From the NCBI GenBank assembly GCA_036510065.1, contig DATCEO010000247.1:113557-177556 (forward strand): a stretch of DNA of 64,000 bases, written 5' to 3'. A model generated the notes under the pieces. It saw only the letters and a program-made list of their open reading frames with translations, did no database searches and was not told the DNA's origin. Below, one piece after another: positions 59,238-64,000 of the stretch. Made by a program: the position numbers and the translations under genes. Source of the DNA: DASUBV01 sp036510065. Its GTDB lineage: Bacteria > Actinomycetota > Actinomycetes > Streptosporangiales > Streptosporangiaceae. The first letter of the stretch is position 1. Each line of letters begins with the position of its first letter.

Positions 59238-61049
59238 TTACGGAATCAGCGACCGGAGCATCGCGCGAGTCTCGTCATCGGCCGAGTAGATGATCGTGCC
59301 GATCATCCCGCGCGTGAGCAGAACCTTATAGACGTTGCGAACGAGCCGCTCGAACTCATGATCCGTCACCGCGTTCCGGCTGCGGAGGTCGGGATCCTTG
59401 TTGGCGCTCCGGCCGGCAACCCATCCGCCGTCCCGCCAGACGAGGTCGGGCCCGATGATGACACCATTCCAGTCGTACTCGAATCCCTGTGCCGTGTAGA
59501 TGCATCCGACCTGCCCGAAGCCGGCCGGATCGGTGGCCCACAGCGCTGACGGTGGCGCGCCGCCAGTCGCGCGTTCGCCGCGCAAGTTCCACGGTCTGGA
59601 CCAGCCGCCGATGACGACGTCGGGCACCAGCGATCCGTCCGGGCGGGGGTTACTCCACGGCCAGCAGAATCCCGCGGCCATCCGGGCTCCGTACCCGGTC
59701 TCAAGCTTGGTGCGGAGCAGGTGTTCCATCTCGTGCGGGGTGTCCGCGACCTGCACGCTGAAGGCGGGATCCCCTTTCCACGGCAGCGGGCCACCGGGAA
59801 CGAGGCCCAGCAGTCGGCGCACCCAGTCGATGTAGACCTCGCTGCCCCCGCAGCGAAACTGGTCATCCAGGGAAATCTTCTGGACGGCAAGTCCGAGCGC
59901 CTTTGCGTGCGCCTCGATGTCCTCGACGGTCCCGAGCTCACCTGAGCGCACGACCTGATGCTCGTCCAGCAGGAACACGGGCACCCGGGCCGCCGACATC
60001 AGCTCATCAATCTGAGGTCGGCCGGTCCGGAGCGCGGCCTTCGTATACCGGTTGGCCGACGTCTCCCTGATCCGGTGGGCCTCATCGGAGATGAGCACTT
60101 CCAGTCCGTTTCGCTCGGCGTCGACGAAGTTATTGAAGTACTTGAACAGGCTCTGCGTCCGCCCCGAGCCCTTCCCCGCGACCTTCCGCAAGGTCAGGGT
60201 GAACGACCGGGACCCGGTCGCGTGCAGCACGGACCGCCCGCGACGCGCCAGTTCGCCAAGCAGTGATAGCGCGATGACGCTCTTGCCGCTGCCCGGCCCT
60301 CCGGTAACGATCACGACCGTCTTCACGTCGCTTGCCCGGGCGGCCTCGGCGGCGTGCAGGACAAGCCGGTACGCCAGTTGCTGCTCATCGAGAAGGATGA
60401 ACTGCTCGCGGTCGCGGATTTCGGCGGCTGCCACAGCCAGCAGCTGCCGACTCGGCGCCGCTCGCGAGCTCAGGAACGCGTCAGCATAGGGAGCGCCTTC
60501 GGCATTGGCGGACAGGCGGGACCGGAGGAAGTCGATGAACTCCGACCGGCGCTCGCCCGTGAACAGCCGCGCGTGACGCGACTCGGCGAACCGCCGCAGC
60601 GGCGCCACGCCATACTCGGTCGCGTTGTGCAGGTACGCCACTCCCGCCACCGTCTGGCCGTCGTCCGGCAGCACTGGCGTGAAGTCGACCAGGTACTCGC
60701 AGTACCCGCGAACCTGGTCAAGAGGATGCAGCAGCGGATGGTGTCCGTAGCCGTCGATCATGACCAGGCTCGGGTCGTTCTCGTAGAGTTCCGCGCCGCA
60801 CCACTGCTTAAGCTCGACCACCACGTAAGACGCCGCGCCGGTGACTGGATGGCGGCCAGCCAGGATCGCGTCTACCCGGCGGCTGCAGAGTGGCAGTTTG
60901 TGCTCCAGCAGGACCTCGACGTTGCCCAGGCCCGCCTGCACGAGATCGTTGGCCAGCACCGGAATGCTGCGGTCCCAGGAGCGAGCCTCCGCAGGCGAAG
61001 GCCGCGGTCCAGAACCGTGCAGGATCTCTGCGAACATGAACTCAGCCAT
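59238..61049 (-). CDS. Nuclease-like/DUF2075 helicase-type ATPase
   Basis: A ~603-residue protein (ATG 61049; GTG 61127 is an alternative, neither with a good ribosome site). The N-terminal part has VLLEHKLPLCSRRVDAIL followed by SYVVVELKQW, a D-(X)n-ExK pattern of PD-(D/E)XK nucleases (Asp, Glu, Lys about residues 60, 79 and 81). The DUF2075/Schlafen-like helicase core follows: Walker A VTGGPGSGKSVIALS (about 245), Walker B EVLISDEAHRIRET, DDQFRCGGS, and AQGFEYDWNGVIIGPDL. Similar proteins occur in anti-phage and mobile regions. It is divergent from a truncated PglW-like stub, suggesting a former defence island. Role not proven. Confidence 0.8.
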   Translation of the reverse strand: MAEFMFAEILHGSGPRPSPAEARSWDRSIPVLANDLVQAGLGNVEVLLEHKLPLCSRRVDAILAGRHPVTGAASYVVVELKQWCGAELYENDPSLVMIDGYGHHPLLHPLDQVRGYCEYLVDFTPVLPDDGQTVAGVAYLHNATEYGVAPLRRFAESRHARLFTGERRSEFIDFLRSRLSANAEGAPYADAFLSSRAAPSRQLLAVAAAEIRDREQFILLDEQQLAYRLVLHAAEAARASDVKTVVIVTGGPGSGKSVIALSLLGELARRGRSVLHATGSRSFTLTLRKVAGKGSGRTQSLFKYFNNFVDAERNGLEVLISDEAHRIRETSANRYTKAALRTGRPQIDELMSAARVPVFLLDEHQVVRSGELGTVEDIEAHAKALGLAVQKISLDDQFRCGGSEVYIDWVRRLLGLVPGGPLPWKGDPAFSVQVADTPHEMEHLLRTKLETGYGARMAAGFCWPWSNPRPDGSLVPDVVIGGWSRPWNLRGERATGGAPPSALWATDPAGFGQVGCIYTAQGFEYDWNGVIIGPDLVWRDGGWVAGRSANKDPDLRSRNAVTDHEFERLVRNVYKVLLTRGMIGTIIYSADDETRAMLRSLIP

Positions 61050-61377
61050 ACTGCCGCTGCTAGCGAGCGCGGCCAGACTGGCGGCCGAGCGCCGAATTAA
61101 CGTCAAGGACCGGCTCCCACGCAGCACGCAAAAGTTCGCGCGGGTGGGGGCATGTCCGGATCAGCCGCACCTCAGGTGCGTGACACGAAAGCCCGTCGGG
61201 CCGCAATAGCACTAGGCACTCTACTGGTTGCCGTCATGGCGGATGCGCGGTGATATCGGATCGTGGCAGAGCGTGGCGAGCGTTGGCCCCGGTGGGCACT
61301 GTCCGCTGGCAAGATGGGCGCTTGGGGACTTAAACCTAGCGGGCACGCCGTCAGGGCATATGGAGGAGACCGGGACC
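61050..61377. promoter_or_regulatory. Divergent intergenic region between the DUF2075 gene and the PglW-like stub
   Basis: A 328-base gap without a convincing gene; it must contain both former promoters. CACCTCAGGTG (61169-61179) is a small palindrome. GGAGGAG at 61362-61368 is the ribosome site for the following stub. Confidence 0.4.
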
Positions 61378-61474
61378 GTGGCGCAACGCGTTCAGCGCTG
61401 GATGGAGGTGTCACCGTCTCAGTTCAGTCACGAGGCTGAGGGGCTCAACCTCATCCGCGCTTTTCTGCCCGAGA
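61378..61474 (+). pseudogene. N-terminal stub of a PglW-like (NERD/kinase) defence gene
   Basis: From GTG 61378, with GGAGGAG 9 bases upstream, the frame reads VAQRVQRWMEVSPSQF then SHEAEGLNLIRAFLPE. This matches how PglW-type proteins of BREX type 2/phage growth limitation systems begin (RWxEVTPSxFxHExEGLxxxRxLLP, then a NERD nuclease-like domain and a Ser/Thr kinase). After ~32 codons the homology stops, and the same DNA reads as an IS110 transposase on the other strand. The rest of the ~1500-residue gene is absent. The start region and ribosome site look intact. Assignment rests on remembered family consensus. Confidence 0.55.
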
Positions 61475-61691
61475 ATGCGACGAGCAGGCCGCGCGGCGTC
61501 TCGATCGCCACCGGGACCGGGTCACCGGCGCTGTCGCCGTGCTCGGCGAGCAGCGCCAGCAACGCGGCGAGCCCGGCGGCGTCGTCGCTGATGCGGCGGC
61601 GGGCGAGCAACTGCCCGTCCCAGTCCGTTAAGGCGATGTCGTGGTGGTCTTCGGCCCAGTCGATGCCGCAGAACACGTCCATGATCTTCAT
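61472..61691 (-). mobile_element. Truncated IS110-family transposase (N-terminal RuvC-like part)
   Basis: From ATG 61691: MKIMDVFCGIDWAEDHHDIA, then DGQLLARRRISDDAAG, VPVAIETPRGLLVA. FCGIDWAE carries the first Asp and AIETPRG the Glu of the DEDD/RuvC-like catalytic set of IS110 transposases, which use no terminal inverted repeats. Only ~73 of ~400 residues remain; the frame then runs into DNA antisense to the PglW-like stub. The C-terminal Tnp_20 domain with its catalytic Ser is missing, so it is inactive. Confidence 0.75.
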
Positions 61692-62036
61692 TCCCCGGGT
61701 TCGTGTCTTGTTGTGCTGGCGCTAAGCCGTGCAGGTCACGCATGCTCCCTAATGGAAGGGCTCAAGGGCACCGCCATCCGATTAGCCGTTCGTGACCCCA
61801 GCAGCCCGCAGGGCCCCGGTCCTGGCCGGAGCTCGAAGGCTCCCGTCAGCGTGAGGGGTCCATCTTCGGGTGGCTCAGGTCACGACTACCCTGCCGTCCC
61901 GCGCGCACGGTCCGCGGCAGGCTCCAGCAAGCAGGCCCCGCTGTCTTGGTCAAGGGCTCCAGGCCCTGGATCGCTATGGCGGTGACCTGCTCACATGCCC
62001 ATTAGGATCGCTAGTAGCCGCGTAAGGTTGCCGAAC
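61692..62036 (-). other. Non-coding flank of the IS110 remnant, possible bridge-RNA region
   Basis: A 345-base gene-free stretch upstream of the transposase start. In IS110-group elements the left end before the recombinase gene encodes a structured bridge RNA that guides target choice. Small hairpins are visible, such as AGGGC-N5-GCCCT (61953-61967). No IS boundary is marked, so where the element ends toward the SDR gene at 62037 is unknown. That gene's promoter must also lie here. Confidence 0.35.
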
Positions 62037-62810
62037 ATGGCTCACCTTGACCTGCATGGCGTGCGCGTCCTGGTAACTGGATCAACCGATGGTCTCGGCC
62101 TGGCCATGGCCGAGGCGCTGGTGGCCGCCGGGGCCACCGTAGCCGTCAACGGCCGGCGGCCCGACCGGGTTGAAGAAACCGTCGCCCGCCTGGGCGGCCC
62201 CGCGTCCGGCGTCTACCCAGCGGCCTTTGACGTCCGCGATGAGACGGCCGTAGCCAACGGCGTCGAGGCGGCAGCCGCGGCCCTTGGCGGCCTGGACGTC
62301 CTGGTCAATAACGCGGGCATCGGCATGCGCACCGTCAACCCGCATTTCGTCACCGATCCGCTGCCCTTCTGGGAGGTGTCCCCGGACGGCTTCCGGGCCG
62401 TCGTCGACACCAACCTCACCGGCTACTTCCTGGTGGCCCGCGCCGCCGTCGGGCCGTTGCAGGACTCGCCCTCAGGACGGATCGTGAACGTCAGCATGAA
62501 CCACGCCACCATGCGGCGGCCGGGGTTCGTGCCCTATGGGCCGTCGCGCGCCGGGGCGGAGGCCCTGTCGCTGATCATGACCGCCGACCTGGCCGAGGCG
62601 GGCGTGGCGGTCAACATGCTGCTCCCCGGCGGTGCCACGGCCACGGGCATGGTCCCCGATGGCATCGACGAGGCGAACCGGGCCCGGCTCCTCCAGCCGT
62701 CCGTTATGGGACCGCCTGTCGTCTGGCTCTGCTCGACGCAGGCCGAGGGTGTGCGAGGGGAGCGCATCGTCGCCGCGGAGTTCGACGACTGGCTGGCCGC
62801 CCGCGGCTGA
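62037..62810 (+). CDS. SDR-family oxidoreductase with Arg in place of the catalytic Lys
   Basis: A 257-residue SDR: VTGSTDGLGLAM (about residues 14-25), NGRRPDRVEE, LVNNAG, a NVSMNH segment with the catalytic Ser and YGPSRAGAEAL, where the YxxxK motif reads YxxxR. The usual GG cofactor turn is present. The substitution may alter or abolish catalysis. ATG 62037; no strong ribosome site. It is followed 103 bases later by the N-acyl-D-amino-acid deacylase gene. Confidence 0.85.
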   Translation: MAHLDLHGVRVLVTGSTDGLGLAMAEALVAAGATVAVNGRRPDRVEETVARLGGPASGVYPAAFDVRDETAVANGVEAAAAALGGLDVLVNNAGIGMRTVNPHFVTDPLPFWEVSPDGFRAVVDTNLTGYFLVARAAVGPLQDSPSGRIVNVSMNHATMRRPGFVPYGPSRAGAEALSLIMTADLAEAGVAVNMLLPGGATATGMVPDGIDEANRARLLQPSVMGPPVVWLCSTQAEGVRGERIVAAEFDDWLAARG

Positions 62811-62913
62811 GCCGTAGCCAGCCGGGCCCGCGCGTCCGGATCAGCGCGGCTGCGGTAGTGCCACGCGCACTCGGTCCGGTCTATGCTGGCGCGCGAGTTC
62901 GAGGAGGCGCCGC

Positions 62914-64000
62914 GTGAGCGACTGGGACATCGTGCTGCGCGGCGGGCGCGTGATCGATCCGGAATCTGGCCTGGACGAGGTGCGGGACGTCGCCATCTCT
63001 GCCGGCCGGGTAGCCGAGACCGGGCCAGTCCTGGGTTCGGGGAGCATCGAGCTGGATGTCTCCGCCATGGTCGTGACCGCGGGTTTCATTGACCTGCACA
63101 GCCACGTGAACGGCATCGCGGGCCTCCGGCTGCAGGCCCTCGATGGCGTGACCACCGCGCTGGAGCTCGAAGCCGGCGTGACGCCGGTGGACGCCGCCTA
63201 CCAGAACGCGGCCGCCGAGGGACGGCCGGTCAACTACGGCTTCGCCACGTCCTGGGCGCTGGCCCGGATGGAGGCGGTCGGCGGTATCCAGCTGGACGGG
63301 AAGCTCGACACGTTCCTGGCCAACATCGCGACCCCGGAATGGCAGCGGGCGGCCGCCCCATCGGACATCGCCGCGATACTGACCCGGCTGTCGGCCGACC
63401 TGGCTGACGGCGCGCTCGGCATCGGCGTGCTCATCGGGTATGCGCCAGGAACCGATCCGGACGAATACCTGCAGGTCGCAGGACTAGCCGCTGAGGCGGG
63501 CGTGCCCACTTTCACGCATGCGAGAGACCTCATCGAGATGGTGCCCGGTGCCGTTATTGATGGTGCCGAGGAGATCATCCGCGCGGCCGGCGAGACCGGC
63601 GCCCAGATGCACTACTGCCACATCAACAGCACGTCGCAGCGACACGTGGACCGCGTGCTGGGCCTCGTCGGGCGGGCGCAGGCAGCAGGAGGACGGGTCT
63701 CCACGGAGGCCTACCCGTACGGGTCCGGGATGACCGGCATCGGCGCGGCGTTCCTGGCGCCCGAGCGGCTTGGCGAGCGCGGCCTCACGCCGTCCTCGCT
63801 CACCTACGCGCCGACCGGCGAGCGGGTGGCCAGCGAGGCGCGGCTCCGCGAACTGCGGAAGACTGATCCCGGTGGCCTGGCCATCATCGAGCTGCTCAAC
63901 GAGGACGATCCGGCCGACCGGCGGCTGCTGCTGCGGTCGCTGACCTTCCCAGGCGCCATGGTGGCCAGCGACGCCATGCCGCTGACCTGGCCCGGGCCGA
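62914..64000 (+). CDS. N-acyl-D-amino-acid deacylase/D-glutamate deacylase-like amidohydrolase (3' end outside window)
   Basis: The frame opens at GTG 62914 with GAGGAGG 6 bases upstream and runs off the window after ~362 residues. It is an amidohydrolase-superfamily enzyme: N-terminal strand DIVLRGGRVIDPESGLDEVRD, metal motif AGFIDLHSHVNG (His-x-His about residues 61-63), HARD, and the second His cluster in QMHYCHINSTS. Family members remove acyl groups from N-acyl-D-amino acids. HSHV rather than the HTHxD of classical D-aminoacylases points to the D-glutamate deacylase-like branch. Functionally it echoes the D-peptidase locus at 25.9-39.5 kb but is not linked to it. Confidence 0.88.
   Translation, partial: MSDWDIVLRGGRVIDPESGLDEVRDVAISAGRVAETGPVLGSGSIELDVSAMVVTAGFIDLHSHVNGIAGLRLQALDGVTTALELEAGVTPVDAAYQNAAAEGRPVNYGFATSWALARMEAVGGIQLDGKLDTFLANIATPEWQRAAAPSDIAAILTRLSADLADGALGIGVLIGYAPGTDPDEYLQVAGLAAEAGVPTFTHARDLIEMVPGAVIDGAEEIIRAAGETGAQMHYCHINSTSQRHVDRVLGLVGRAQAAGGRVSTEAYPYGSGMTGIGAAFLAPERLGERGLTPSSLTYAPTGERVASEARLRELRKTDPGGLAIIELLNEDDPADRRLLLRSLTFPGAMVASDAMPLTWPGP

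Overview
The window is about 72% G+C, with strong third-position GC bias, GTG/TTG starts and many ATGA/GTGA overlaps. Gene families include a RlmB with a basic tail, DUF2993, PPK2, a PknD-like kinase, an FHA-ABC transporter, a SARP regulator and a cysS-rlmB pair. Together these point to a soil-type high-GC actinomycete, plausibly Streptosporangiales or Streptomycetales. That placement is inference from composition and gene families.

Layout. 0-5 kb: housekeeping genes (3' end of cysS, rlmB, a Pcm-like methyltransferase, ppk2). 5-16 kb: cell envelope and signalling, with an L,D-transpeptidase, a secreted hydrolase, an FHA-ABC exporter divergent from a Ser/Thr kinase with an extracytoplasmic propeller, a DUF2993 protein and a small secreted protein. 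15.7-20.4 kb: a FAD amine-oxidase-like gene coupled to a homocysteine methyltransferase, then a secreted glucoamylase-like protein and TspO. 21-25.8 kb: a large SARP/AAA regulator divergent from SnoaL-like and cupin genes, followed by an SRPBCC protein.

25.9-39.5 kb is the most coherent functional block: a divergent amide/peptide scavenging locus. One arm carries a zinc deacylase and a single-chain fusion of a ketopantoate-reductase-like domain to an amidase. The other arm is a tightly overlapped operon: peptide-type ABC importer (binding protein, two permeases, two ATPases), Ntn asparaginase-like hydrolase, M55 D-aminopeptidase, SDR, LacI regulator and acetamidase/formamidase. It appears built to import a small amide or peptide-like compound, probably with D- or modified residues, and hydrolyse several of its C-N bonds. 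The substrate is unknown.

40-54.7 kb holds regulator/transporter pairs (MarR-MFS, TetR-MFS, GntR-hydrolase), an HtrA-like protease, a chitinase interrupted by an in-frame TAG, an SDR, an acyl-CoA carboxylase beta subunit, a dienelactone hydrolase and a GNAT protein.

54.8-62 kb is a decaying accessory region: an allantoicase with an in-frame TGA, a truncated GNAT gene, the back half of a small P-loop kinase, a frameshifted small gene, an intact nuclease/DUF2075-helicase gene, and a fusion of the first ~32 codons of a PglW-like (BREX-2/phage growth limitation) gene to a truncated IS110 transposase with its non-coding flank. The window ends in an SDR and the start of an N-acyl-D-amino-acid deacylase. 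No tRNA, rRNA or CRISPR array was recognised.
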